DNA of 64,000 bases, from assembly GCF_902859695.1 (NCBI RefSeq), contig NZ_CADIJL010000026.1, positions 29,904 through 93,903 on the forward strand, written 5' to 3'. Positions 1 to 9,632 of this stretch are shown in pieces (the first letter of the stretch is position 1; each line of letters opens with the position of its first letter). The translations under genes were made by a program, and so were the position numbers. The notes under the pieces were generated by a model that searched no databases, had not been told where the DNA came from, and was given only the letters and a program-made list of their open reading frames with translations. This stretch comes from Achromobacter ruhlandii (GTDB lineage Bacteria > Pseudomonadota > Gammaproteobacteria > Burkholderiales > Burkholderiaceae_B).

Positions 1-314
1 ACCAGCTTGCGGTCCTCGCCCGCCAGCAGGGCCTCGGCGAAACGGCCTTCGCTCAGGCGCTTGCCGAACGAATCGGCGGCGCGCGTGGCCGCGGCCAGGC
101 GTCCCTGCATGCCCTCGGCCGGCGGCGCGGCCGCGGCCTGCGCCTTGGCGCGCCCCTCGCGCGTGGCCAGGGCCTGGTCCACCACCTGGCGGCTGCGGTC
201 CTGCCCGCGCAGGCGCCGGGTCATGCTCAGGCCCACCACCAGCATGGCGGCGGCGACCAGCATCAGCGCCACCGCCAGCACCGTCGAGACATTCCAGGAT
301 TCGATCGCTTGCAT
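1..314 (-). CDS. tadC: TadC-like Tad pilus inner-membrane platform protein (partial, C-terminus outside window)
   Basis: The frame opens with ATG at 314 (MQAIESWNVS) and is still open at base 1, so only the first ~104 residues are seen. They hold one N-terminal membrane segment (about residues 10-28) followed by a charged, Ala-rich cytoplasmic stretch. This matches the start of TadC, which pairs with TadB as the T2SSF-type inner-membrane platform of the Tad secretion machine. The diagnostic T2SSF domain lies beyond the window, so the call rests on position: 11 bp downstream of tadB, as in most tad operons. Expected next genes off the left edge are tadD and tadG-like genes. Confidence 0.75.
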   Translation of the reverse strand, partial: MQAIESWNVSTVLAVALMLVAAAMLVVGLSMTRRLRGQDRSRQVVDQALATREGRAKAQAAAAPPAEGMQGRLAAATRAADSFGKRLSEGRFAEALLAGEDRKL

Positions 315-325
315 GCGCGGCGCCC

Positions 326-1254
326 TCAAATGGCCTTGGCCATGCGGTACAGGATGTACGAGCCGCCCAGTTGCAGGCAGACCGCCGTCATCAACATCTT
401 GAAGCCCAGCGGATCGACCCACAGTCCCATGAACAGGTCATTGTTGGCCACCATGATGAAGCCGGCGATGCCCAGCGGCAGCAGCGCCAGGATCCAGGCC
501 GACAGCCGGATCTCGGCCGAACTGGCCGACAGCTCGGCGCGCGCCTGGCCGATGTCGCGCATGAATGCGGCCATGCGCTCGAGCACCTGGTCGCTGCGGC
601 CGCCAAAGCGCAGCGCCACGGAAACCACCGCCGCCACCATATAAAGCTCTTTCATGTCGTACTGGCGCGAAACCTGCACCAGCGCCGCGTCCAGTTCCTT
701 GGCCGAACGGCTCAGCGCGGCCGCGGTCTCGACCACTTCGCGCAGCGGCTCGTCGGTGGCGGCGGCCGCGGTCTGGAAGGCGGAAGCCATGCTGTTGCCG
801 ATGGTGACCAGGCGCACGATGTTGTCCAGGAACGCCGGCAGTTGCGACACGCGCCGCCGCTGGCGCCGGTCGGCCCGCAGCCACAGCAGGAAATAGGCGA
901 ACACGGACAGCAGCACCAGCGCCACCAGGGCCGACAGCCAGCCCAGAAAGGCCCAGGCCAGCAGCGCGCCCGCCACGATGGGCAGGATCAGCCGGGCGTA
1001 GAAACCGGGACTCTGGCGCACGCCGCCCTGCAACAGCAGCATGTCCCAGCGCGAAAAGCCGCTGCGCAAGGCGCGCGCGCCCTGCGCGAACGGCAGCTTG
1101 CCGCTGACCGGCGCGCCGCGGCTTCGGCGCAACTGGTCTTCGAGGAAAGCGGAACTGGCGGCCCGCCGCTGGCCGCTATTGGCGTGCCGCCACAGCAGCA
1201 CCGCCGCCAAGGCCAGCACCAGCGCCAGGCCACCGATCACCCCGGCTTGCAGCA

Positions 1255-1255
<1 letters not shown>
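326..1255 (-). CDS. tadB: Tad pilus inner-membrane platform protein TadB
   Basis: A 309-residue membrane protein. An N-terminal helix (about residues 5-23) is followed by a cytoplasmic linker, a helix pair around residues 90-130, a T2SSF-type domain (about 150-270, including RQYDMKELYMVAA), and a final helix pair near residues 250-300. TadB and TadC form the platform that the TadA ATPase acts on during Flp pilus assembly. The ATG overlaps the tadA stop by one base (TGATG), which implies translational coupling. The length is normal for TadB. Confidence 0.93.
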
Positions 1256-2610
<1,355 letters not shown>

Positions 2611-2631
2611 GTGGGATCCCGCCGCCTTGCG

Positions 2632-3963
2632 TTACTCGACCACCATGCGGCGGTGCACGCCGGGCAGCCAGGTGGCCAGCCAGCTTGCCCGCCCGCCGGG
2701 CGTGTTTTCTTCCGCGCTCAATTTCTCGGCCAGCGCCTGTACCGCGCGCACATAGACGTCGCGCTCGGCCTCCTCGTGCAGCAGGTGGCCCTGGTTGGTG
2801 CAGACCATCAGCGCCAGCGTGCGGTCCGGCAGCGTGCCCACCAGGTCGAGCTGGAAGCGCTCGGCGATCTGCTGGGCCGTCATGCCGTAGCGTTCGTCGT
2901 AGCGGTTAACGATCAGGCCCAGACTGCGGCGGTCCACATGCAACTGCTCCAGTTCCTGCAACAGCCCGGCCAGCGACACCAGCGCGCCCACGCTCTGGTC
3001 GGTGACGATCCAGTTCTGCTGCGAGGCGCGCGCCAGGCCGGCCACGAATTCGGGATTGGTGAACCCGCCCGAGTCGGCCACCACCACGCCGAAGTGCTGG
3101 CGCATGCGTTCGAACACCAGCAGCGAATCGGATTGCGACACGTCGCGCATCTGGCCCAGGTCGCGCGGCAGCGCCAGTACGCTCAGGCCATTCGCGGTAT
3201 GCGACATGGCCGAACTCAACAAGGTCGAATCGAGACGGCGCAGATTGCGCGCGGCCTCGGCGAAATCGAAATCGCCGCCGATGTTCAGGTACAACTGGCA
3301 ATCGCCCACCGGCCAGCCTAGATCCATCAGCGCCACCCGGCTGCCCAGGGGCAGGTGGCTGCCGCTGTCCGCGGCCGGCTTGGCGCTCTTGGCGCCCGAG
3401 GCCGCGGCGCGCGCGCCATGCTGCTGCTTCAACCGATCCTGCACCATGCCGGCCAGGTGCACCGCCAGCGTGCTGGTGCCCACGCCCGGCCGCGCGCCCA
3501 GCAGCAGCACGCTGCGGCGCGAGCCGTCCATGCGGCCGCCGCCGGCCGGCACGTCCAGCAGGCGCTGCACCACGTCCTTGACTTCCTGCGGCGCCACGGT
3601 CGGATCGACGAAGTCGCTGACCCCCGCGCGCAGCGCGGCGATGGCGCCTTCCGGCTGGCTCAGCAGGCCCACCGCGACGCGCGGGATCGTCGGCGCGATG
3701 CGCGCCAGCAGACGCGCCAGTTCGGCCGACTTGAACAGCTTGCCAGGTTCGTCCTCGCTCAAGGTGAAGTCCAGGAACACCACCTGCGGCTCGATTTCGG
3801 ACAGGCGCCTGCCCAGTTCCTCGACGCCCGGGACTTCCTGGGTCAACAAGCCCATGTCGCCCAGCGCCTGCCCGAGCTGCGCGGCGACGCCGTCGCCCTT
3901 GGAACAAAACAGAAACCGATTGCCGTTCTGCAAGCCAACCCACTCCCTGGCATGTGTCTTCAT
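2632..3963 (-). CDS. tadZ: Tad pilus localisation protein TadZ/CpaE (ParA/MinD-like)
   Basis: 443 residues from ATG at 3963. This start was chosen because GGTGAG sits just upstream and it begins 5 bp after the rcpA stop. Residues ~15-137 form a receiver-like fold (VVFLDF at 61-66), and residues ~150-400 form a MinD/ParA-type ATPase. The P-loop is GARPGVGTST (156-165): the lysine usual before the Ser/Thr is replaced by Thr, a deviation known in the TadZ/CpaE family. TadZ is thought to place the Tad machine at the cell pole and recruit other Tad proteins. Polar placement in this organism is an inference from the family. Confidence 0.92.
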   Translation of the reverse strand: MKTHAREWVGLQNGNRFLFCSKGDGVAAQLGQALGDMGLLTQEVPGVEELGRRLSEIEPQVVFLDFTLSEDEPGKLFKSAELARLLARIAPTIPRVAVGLLSQPEGAIAALRAGVSDFVDPTVAPQEVKDVVQRLLDVPAGGGRMDGSRRSVLLLGARPGVGTSTLAVHLAGMVQDRLKQQHGARAAASGAKSAKPAADSGSHLPLGSRVALMDLGWPVGDCQLYLNIGGDFDFAEAARNLRRLDSTLLSSAMSHTANGLSVLALPRDLGQMRDVSQSDSLLVFERMRQHFGVVVADSGGFTNPEFVAGLARASQQNWIVTDQSVGALVSLAGLLQELEQLHVDRRSLGLIVNRYDERYGMTAQQIAERFQLDLVGTLPDRTLALMVCTNQGHLLHEEAERDVYVRAVQALAEKLSAEENTPGGRASWLATWLPGVHRRMVVE

Positions 3964-3968
3964 ATCGC

Positions 3969-5351
3969 TCACCGTGAGAAACCCGGCATTTGCTGCCCGC
4001 CTACTGGGCCCATCAGGTAATAACCCCAAGCATTGAACGCGGTGTCGGTCGCTTCCTGTTTGGCCCCCGGCAGCGGCAGGGTCACGCCGCGCGCAATGGG
4101 CCGCACCAGGCGCGGCGTCACCACGATCACCAACTCGGTATCCTCCTGGGTGTAATCGACACTACGGAAAAACGAACCGATGATGGGCAGGTCGCCCAGC
4201 ATGGGGACCTTGTTGACCAGCGCCTTGGTCTGGCGCGACACCAGGCCGCTGACGACGAAGCTCTCGCCGTCGCCCAGTTCCACCGTGGTGTCGGCGCGGC
4301 GCGTGCGCAGCGCCGGGATCAGCGTGGTCGAATTGGTGCCATTCGAGATCGCGATGGCGTTGCTGTAGTCGAGCTCGCTGGCCTCCGGCGCCACCTTCAA
4401 CGCGATGCGCTCGCGCGACAGCACCGTGGGGGTGACCGTCAGGCCGATGCCGAACGGCTTGAACGTCACCGTGGTCGTGCCCAGGCCGCCGGCCTCGGGA
4501 ATCGGCAGTTCGCCGCCGGCCAGGAAACTGGCGCTCTGTCCGGTCAGGGCCACCAGCGTGGGCTCGGCCAGCACGCGCGCCATGCCATTGTTCTGCAGCA
4601 GCCGCAGGCGCGCGCTGAAGTCATTGGAGTCGTAGAACAGCGAGAAGCCCGAGGCCAGGGCCGCGGTCTTGCTGAACCCCAGCGGCGCCGGGAAGCCGTC
4701 GGGCGTGATCGAGTTGGTGCCGCCCCACGGCCCGCTGCGGCCGGCGAAGCTGATGCCGGCCTGCTTCATGACCGAGCGCGACACCTCGACCACCTTGACC
4801 TCGACCTGCACCACGCCGCCGGTGCCGGCGGTCGACACGTCGACCACGTTCTTGTCGCCCACCACCGCGCCGGCCGCGGCCACCGAGGCCTGGTGCGACA
4901 ACGGGGAATCGGCCTGGCCCGAGACCACCGCGCGGTCGCCCGCCACGTCGACGTTGGCGCCGCCGCTCATGCCGCGCCCGGCCATCACCTGCTGGACGTT
5001 GCCCGCCACCCGCACGTTCCACAGCTGCGGCGCGGCATTGGCGCCGGTCCAGACCTGCAATTGCGTGGTGCCGGGCTTCTTGCCATACAGCAGCAGCGAG
5101 GCCTGCCGCTTGCCGGAAGCCGGCAGCACCTTGACGTCGGCCACGTCCGGATCGCCAATGGCGATGCGCGCCGGCGCGCCATCCAGCATGAGCGTCTGCT
5201 GGCCTTTGACCGCCACGGCGATGTCGCGGGCGGGCGCGGGCGCGCCCGGCGCGGTCTGCAAGGCGGTCTGCGCCAGGCCGGCCGCGCCGTGGGTCATTGC
5301 CGCTGCGGCCGACAGGACGCAGATCAGGGTGGTGCGCTGAAATCTCTTCAT
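3969..5351 (-). CDS. rcpA: Tad pilus outer-membrane secretin RcpA/CpaC
   Basis: 460 residues from ATG at 5351 (MKRFQRTTLICVL). This start gives a clear Sec signal peptide ending near residue 28. After an N-terminal secretin/TonB short N-terminal-type domain (GQQTLMLDGAPARIAIGDPD) there is a BON-like segment. The C-terminal secretin domain (about 190-430) contains VEVKVVEVSR and VPMLGDLPIIGSFFRS, both typical secretin signatures. It forms the outer-membrane pore for the Flp pilus. It follows rcpC by 65 bp and precedes tadZ by 5 bp. Upstream in-frame ATG codons exist, but they would add a non-signal extension. Confidence 0.94.
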   Translation of the reverse strand: MKRFQRTTLICVLSAAAAMTHGAAGLAQTALQTAPGAPAPARDIAVAVKGQQTLMLDGAPARIAIGDPDVADVKVLPASGKRQASLLLYGKKPGTTQLQVWTGANAAPQLWNVRVAGNVQQVMAGRGMSGGANVDVAGDRAVVSGQADSPLSHQASVAAAGAVVGDKNVVDVSTAGTGGVVQVEVKVVEVSRSVMKQAGISFAGRSGPWGGTNSITPDGFPAPLGFSKTAALASGFSLFYDSNDFSARLRLLQNNGMARVLAEPTLVALTGQSASFLAGGELPIPEAGGLGTTTVTFKPFGIGLTVTPTVLSRERIALKVAPEASELDYSNAIAISNGTNSTTLIPALRTRRADTTVELGDGESFVVSGLVSRQTKALVNKVPMLGDLPIIGSFFRSVDYTQEDTELVIVVTPRLVRPIARGVTLPLPGAKQEATDTAFNAWGYYLMGPVGGQQMPGFSR

Positions 5352-5416
5352 TTGCTGGATCTGGTTGACAGGTAAGGTCCAGCCGCGGGCGGCACCAGGC
5401 CACGCGCAGCCACGTT

Positions 5417-6370
5417 TCAATAGCGCACGCGCTCGGATTTGTCTCCTCGCAGTATTTCCACCGTGCGGCCGCCCGCGCCGCCGGCGGCGCGGGCCGGCGC
5501 GGGCCTGGCCGCGGGTGTCGGGGCATCCAGCTGCGCCAGGCTGTCGCCGGCGTAGGCGCGGTTCGGACCGCTTTGCAGTTGTTCGCGCTGTTCCGGCGTC
5601 AGGTCGGCGCGCGCCGGCAGCACGGCGCTGCGCTGCGCGAACAGCTGGGTATCCGGCTTGCCCTCGTCGCCCACCGGCCGCAGCGCCAGTTGCAGGCGCC
5701 CAGAACGGCTGGCCAGCACCAGTTCATTGACCTGCTCGACCGGCACCGCCAGCACCGCGGTGCGGGCCGGCTGCCCGGGCGGGCCGGGCAGCGTGGACTT
5801 TTCCTCGGGACCGTCGACCGAGGCCGCGCCATACGCCAGCACGCGCACCTGCGATTGCAGCAGCCGGGCCTGTCCGCCCTGGATCTCGACGCCCTTCTCC
5901 AGCAGGAAGAACACATCCACCAGGTCTCCCGGCGCGATGCGGTTGCCGCCGCCCACCACCTCGTCAACAGCGATCGCCAGCGCGCGCTCGCCCGGCTTGA
6001 GCTGGCGCGCCAGGCCCTGCGCCAGCATGCTGGGCAGCAGCGGGTCGCCCGCGGCCACGTCGACCCGCGTGTAGGCGCCCTGCAGCGGCGTGGTCGCGCT
6101 GTAGCTGCCCGATAGCGCCACCTGCCACTGATCCACCCTGAGCATCTTGTCGCTGTCGATGCGCGTGCCGGCAGGGATCGCCGCGGCCGCCACCACCACC
6201 GGATAGCGCTTGACCGGCGTCTCGGCCGGCGGGGTCGCCGTGGCCGCCACCGGACCGGCCGGCGCCGCCGGCGGCGCCGACGGTTCCGACGCCAGGCGCC
6301 AGGCCACGAACGCCAGCACAATGCCCGCCGCCAACAACACGCCCGCGATGATCTTGCTCAGACTGCTCAT
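5417..6370 (-). CDS. rcpC: Tad pilus assembly protein RcpC/CpaB
   Basis: 317 residues from ATG at 6370 (MSSLSKIIAGVLLAAG). There is one N-terminal membrane segment, then a Pro/Ala-rich linker. A SAF-like domain follows (VVAAAAIPAGTRIDSD, YTRVDVAAGDPLL), then an RcpC/CpaB domain (GERALAIAVDEVVGG, GDLVDVFFLLE). The protein faces the periplasm and supports the RcpA secretin. The start overlaps the stop of the TadE-like gene as ATGA. The C-terminal ~60 residues are low-complexity and Pro/Ala-rich. Confidence 0.92.
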   Translation of the reverse strand: MSSLSKIIAGVLLAAGIVLAFVAWRLASEPSAPPAAPAGPVAATATPPAETPVKRYPVVVAAAAIPAGTRIDSDKMLRVDQWQVALSGSYSATTPLQGAYTRVDVAAGDPLLPSMLAQGLARQLKPGERALAIAVDEVVGGGNRIAPGDLVDVFFLLEKGVEIQGGQARLLQSQVRVLAYGAASVDGPEEKSTLPGPPGQPARTAVLAVPVEQVNELVLASRSGRLQLALRPVGDEGKPDTQLFAQRSAVLPARADLTPEQREQLQSGPNRAYAGDSLAQLDAPTPAARPAPARAAGGAGGRTVEILRGDKSERVRY

Positions 6371-6864
6371 GGTGTCCCTTGGGAGATTTGCACGATGGCT
6401 TTGGACGACAGCCGGGTCGGAATCCAGTTCTTGTCGGTCCCCGGCAACATGGCGATGAACGCCTGGAAGGTCGAGAGCACCGGCCAGGCCTGCACGTTGA
6501 AAGTCATGGCGACCGTGCTGCACTGAGCTGTCTGTCCGCCCGAGCCGCTCCACGCGCACGGCGCGCTGGTGGCGGCGCAGGCCACCGCCGAGCCGCTGCC
6601 GAACACGCTCATGGCCGCCGAGCAGGCCGCGCCGGGCACATCCGCCTTGCCGGAAAAGCGCGCGTAGACCGCGGCCCGCGCCCCTTCCGAGGCGGCCGAG
6701 GCCAGTTGCTGCTGCATCCAGAACAGCACGCCGTAGCCCACCACCGCGCAGACGAACATCAGCAGCATCGTCACCATCAACGAGAACTCGAGCGTGGCGA
6801 TGCCGCGCTGGCCGTCTGCGCGGCGACGGCCGGTGGCGGCATCGAAGGCGGCGCGCTCGTTCAT
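6367..6864 (-). CDS. TadE-like pseudopilin (first TadE copy)
   Basis: 165 residues. A basic leader ends QRG, followed by IATLEFSLMVTMLLMFV: a prepilin-type site (cleavage after Gly, Glu at +5) on a single membrane helix, as in TadE/TadF. A periplasmic part with four or more Cys follows. TadE-type pseudopilins are processed by the Tad prepilin peptidase and are needed for pilus assembly. The ATG begins 1 bp after the preceding TadE-like stop, and the stop overlaps rcpC as ATGA. It could equally be named TadF, since the two are not separable by eye. Confidence 0.85.
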   Translation of the reverse strand: MNERAAFDAATGRRRADGQRGIATLEFSLMVTMLLMFVCAVVGYGVLFWMQQQLASAASEGARAAVYARFSGKADVPGAACSAAMSVFGSGSAVACAATSAPCAWSGSGGQTAQCSTVAMTFNVQAWPVLSTFQAFIAMLPGTDKNWIPTRLSSKAIVQISQGTP

Positions 6865-6865
6865 G

Positions 6866-7372
6866 TCAGGGGCTCCCGTCCAGCGCGTTGCCCAAATGGA
6901 CCGTGGCGCGCGCGCTCAACACGCTGGTGGGCGGCATCAGCGCCTGCGCCAGGAACGGAAAATTCGGGATCAGCGGGTTGGCGCCGTAGGGATAGCTGAC
7001 CGTCACCTCGATCTGGTCGGCGCTCAGCGGCAAGCCGCTGCAGGCCCCGCCCGCGGTGCTGCTGAGCGTGCCGGTGGCGCCGCACACCGCCACCGCCACG
7101 GCGGCCGATGACATGGTGGTGATCCAGCCGGAGCGGTCCAGCGCGATATCACGGCCGGCATTGGCGCGCACGGTCAGCGAGGCGGCGCCCGGCTGCCATT
7201 GCAGGACCTTGCGGGCGCCGTCCTGCGCGGCCAGCGTGACGGAGTGCTGCGCGGTGAACACCAGGGCATACGTCAGGATCGCGTAGAACACCAGGAAAAA
7301 CACCACGAATACCAGTCCGAATTCAAGGGAATAAACACCACGCTGAGCGCGGCCGCGCCCAGGTAGGCGCCG
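6866..7372 (-). CDS. TadE-like pseudopilin (second copy), start codon not resolved
   Basis: The frame encodes a clear TadE-type protein: a basic segment RRLPGRGRAQRG, then VYSLEFGLVFVVFFLVFYAI with Glu at +5 after the Gly cleavage point, and ~120 periplasmic residues with two Cys. No ATG, GTG or TTG occurs in this frame close upstream of the helix; the nearest in-frame ATG is roughly 400 bp away inside tadV. The left arm of the protein overlaps the end of tadV in the -1 frame. The boundary given here (7372) marks the last convincing residues, not a known start. A lost base at the tadV/tadE junction, frameshifting, or a non-standard start would each explain it. Confidence 0.7.
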   Translation of the reverse strand, partial: RRLPGRGRAQRGVYSLEFGLVFVVFFLVFYAILTYALVFTAQHSVTLAAQDGARKVLQWQPGAASLTVRANAGRDIALDRSGWITTMSSAAVAVAVCGATGTLSSTAGGACSGLPLSADQIEVTVSYPYGANPLIPNFPFLAQALMPPTSVLSARATVHLGNALDGSP

Positions 7373-7824
7373 TAGGGGATCTGGCGAGCCCGAAGCGGCA
7401 GCGCCCGGCTTCGGGAAATGAACAGGTAGAGCAGCGCGTGCAGGCCGGCCAGCAGGCTGGCGGCCACCAGCGTCATGACCAGGGGCGCAAAACCCAACAG
7501 CAGCCCGAGGATGGCGATCGCCTTGACGTCGCCCGCGCCCATCAGACGCCGCGTCCAGAGGGGAAAGAATGGCAATGCCAGCGCGAAGCCGGCCAGGGCC
7601 ATGGACCAACCCGCCCAACGCGGCGGATAGCCCCATGCGGGCGCCAGCCAGGCCGCCAGCAGCCACAGCGCCTGTCCCGCGAATCCCGCGACGATGAGCG
7701 TGTTGGGTACGCGGCGATAGCGCAGATCGGCGTATATCAACACCAGATTCCAGCATGCGAACAACAGCCACCACAGCGCTTCCCCTGGATACAAGGCAGG
7801 ACCTTCTGACGGTTTCGGATTCAA
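7273..7824 (-). CDS. tadV: Tad prepilin peptidase TadV/CpaA (type IV, A24 family)
   Basis: 183 residues with about five membrane helices. The two catalytic aspartates are visible in YADLRYRRVPN (about residues 32-42) and in MGAGDVK (the GxGD motif, about residues 94-100). It cleaves the leader of Flp and the TadE-type pseudopilins at the inner membrane. The frame starts with TTG at 7824; no ATG lies before the first catalytic Asp. The expected C-terminus (IPYGAYLGAAALS) is followed by about 16 residues with an odd composition (WYSWCFSWCSTRS) that overlap the TadE-like frame, so the true end may have been altered by an indel. Confidence 0.9.
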   Translation of the reverse strand: MNPKPSEGPALYPGEALWWLLFACWNLVLIYADLRYRRVPNTLIVAGFAGQALWLLAAWLAPAWGYPPRWAGWSMALAGFALALPFFPLWTRRLMGAGDVKAIAILGLLLGFAPLVMTLVAASLLAGLHALLYLFISRSRALPLRARQIPYGAYLGAAALSVVFIPLNSDWYSWCFSWCSTRS

Positions 7825-7979
7825 CCTGGCAAGACATCCCCGCGCGCGATCCGGCGCGCCACGCCGTCAATCCGCAACCGCCCGAAGTCGCTGCGCGGGA
7901 AATGTGGTCAATAAGGGCTCCGCGCCCGGCGGAGCGGCAGGCCCGACCGTTCGACCCGCCCTGGCCGAAGCCAGGCGCG

Positions 7980-8001
7980 CCGAAGCGGCCGGGGCCTTCG
8001 G
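7980..8001 (-). other. Hairpin just after flp, possible processing or attenuation site
   Basis: CCGAA and TTCGG arms with an inner GGCC pair form a GC-rich stem 3 bp beyond the flp stop. No T-run follows, so a full terminator is unlikely. A partial stop or 3'-end stabiliser here would leave flp mRNA in excess over the assembly genes, as is common in pilin operons. This is an inference. The ~155 bp from here to tadV hold no other gene. Confidence 0.35.
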
Positions 8002-8003
8002 CT

Positions 8004-8180
8004 TCACTTGGACGCGTTGGCGAGCTTGGCCTGTAGCGACGTGAACAGGCCGCTGAGCGCGCCCGTGAATGTCGCCAACGCCGCTACCAGCGCCACCGCA
8101 ATGGTGCCCGCGATCAGCCCGTATTCCAGGGCGGTGATACCTTCTTCTTCGTTCCAGAACTGCGCAAGTTTCGCTTTCAT
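8004..8180 (-). CDS. flp: Flp/Fap-type major pilin
   Basis: 58 residues from ATG at 8180, preceded by AGGAG. An 18-residue leader MKAKLAQFWNEEEG-type segment ends in Gly. The mature start ITALEYGLIAGTIAVAL follows, with Glu at +5 and Tyr at +6, the Flp signature. One hydrophobic helix and a short polar tail complete the protein. It is the structural subunit of the Tad pilus, cut by the prepilin peptidase encoded next. It is first in the operon, so the main tad promoter should lie in 8181-8308. I could not identify a convincing -35/-10 there. Confidence 0.95.
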   Translation of the reverse strand: MKAKLAQFWNEEEGITALEYGLIAGTIAVALVAALATFTGALSGLFTSLQAKLANASK

Positions 8181-8308
8181 ATCGAGCTCCTGAGGTCTCG
8201 CTTGATAATCGAGCCATGCCATCGAGATGGCGCTGGCCCCCTAAGCCCGGTGCTGCCGGCGCGTTGGCGTGTTCCACACCCCGCGCCCTCCGGGTACCGC
8301 AACAGACG

Positions 8309-9139
8309 CTAACTCGGCCCCAGGGTGGATCCGGGCGCCCTGCCCGGCTCCACCAGGGGAGCCGATTCAATGATCGAGTCGATGCGCTGCGCCAGGCGCG
8401 CGCGGAACCGGCGCGACGCGCGCTGCAAATGCCAGCGCATCACCAGCAGCATGACGGCCGACAGCGCGAACGCGATGTACGGCAGCATCACCCCGCCGAT
8501 CTGCATGCTGGAAAAATCCCTCGGCGTGGTGCAGACCACCGTTCCGGCCGCCGCGCCCGTGTAATGCATGCCGCACACGGCGATCGCCATCAAAATGGCC
8601 GCCGCGACGCGCTGTAGCTCATTGCGCGTATTGAAAGCGAGCCACAATGCGGCTGACGCGGCAATTACCGCTATCAATACCGATAAAACAACCATCGGCA
8701 GATTCCAGATAAATACGGCCGGCATGCGCATGGCGCTGATGCCGACATAATGCATCGCCGCTACGCCCAGACCCGCGGCCAGGCCACCCACCAGGCAGCG
8801 CATAAATGTGAAGCGCTCGCGGCCCACATACCAGAAGGCCCACCCGGAAAAACCCGCCGCCACCAGGAAGCTGATCGCCGTCAATCCAATCTGGTAACCT
8901 ACGCTGAACGGCAATTCCTGTGCCTGCATGCCGATGAAATGCATGCTCCAGATCCCGACGCCGCCCATCGCCAGGGCGCCGATAAGGATGTAACCGATGC
9001 GGATCTCGCCGTCCTGCATTTCGGTACGGATGCCGACCGCCGCCAGCAGCGCGACATAGGAGCCCAAGGCCGCCATCAGGAACGACAGCGCGACCAGGCC
9101 GCCATGGAACGAGAGCGGGACGATATCGCCGGGGTTCAT
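8309..9139 (-). CDS. MHYT-domain integral membrane sensor without output domain
   Basis: 276 residues with seven predicted membrane helices. The MHYT signature is present three times: SMHFIGM (about residue 65), AMHYVGI (about 130) and GMHYTGA (about 192). The His/Met residues in this family are proposed to bind a metal that senses a diatomic gas. Most MHYT proteins carry a GGDEF, EAL, kinase or LytTR output; this one ends with a basic ~45-residue tail (RASRRFRARLAQR) and no such domain. It lies upstream of flp on the same strand but 128 bp away. Any link to pilus or surface control is speculative. Confidence 0.88.
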   Translation of the reverse strand: MNPGDIVPLSFHGGLVALSFLMAALGSYVALLAAVGIRTEMQDGEIRIGYILIGALAMGGVGIWSMHFIGMQAQELPFSVGYQIGLTAISFLVAAGFSGWAFWYVGRERFTFMRCLVGGLAAGLGVAAMHYVGISAMRMPAVFIWNLPMVVLSVLIAVIAASAALWLAFNTRNELQRVAAAILMAIAVCGMHYTGAAAGTVVCTTPRDFSSMQIGGVMLPYIAFALSAVMLLVMRWHLQRASRRFRARLAQRIDSIIESAPLVEPGRAPGSTLGPS

Positions 9140-9632
9140 TCGCGGCCCCTGTGGGTGGGCCGCCGGCGAGCTTGCGCGGCCGGCGTGCGGGCAACGATTC
9201 CGTTGCGGTCATCCTGGTCCATCTGCGGACTCCCGAGAGCCTGTAAACCCGATGTGTTTTGAAACGTTTATATAGTCTTATCTATTAACAATTAATACAC
9301 ATCAGGGTTTATACCAGTATTCGCAACACTGCGACAGCTTACTTGTAACGAATACCCGGAAATTCGCCACCTTCATTTTCCGGAATACCGGTAAACCCTG
9401 TACCGCGCATTGCCAGGATTGCGTTTCATTGCCGTCTGTTGTTATATCCACGTTTCCAGGCAGTCACATGAAATAATTTGTCATTACCCAGATGCGCTGG
9501 CAACATACCGCCTGAGCGGCGCGCGACCCGTTTTATCCATATAGCGACCCCGTATATTTAAAGCCTTTATTCAGGCCATTTACCGGACACCTGTTTAAAA
9601 CGGCCTTGGCGGCAAACGAGAGACAACACGGC
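9140..9632. other. Gene-free, AT-rich divergent intergenic region
   Basis: About 490 bp between the leftward MHYT gene and the rightward TpsB gene. The part from ~9240 to ~9620 is clearly AT-richer than its neighbours (for example the run of TTATCTATTAACAATTAA near 9280). It should hold promoters for both genes. A loose TTGAAA / TATTAA pair with 18 bp spacing can be read on the plus strand near 9258-9287, but it is not strong enough to call. No hidden ORF or terminator was seen. Confidence 0.6.

Noticed and set aside
6370..6559. Longer RcpC start at 6559
   Set aside because: It would add 63 residues antagonistic to the N-terminal membrane segment and read through the TadE-like gene; ATG 6370 overlaps the upstream stop as ATGA.
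9258..9287. TTGAAA / TATTAA pair as the tpsB promoter
   Set aside because: Only four of six -10 bases match and it would give a ~340-nt leader; AT-rich DNA makes such pairs likely by chance.
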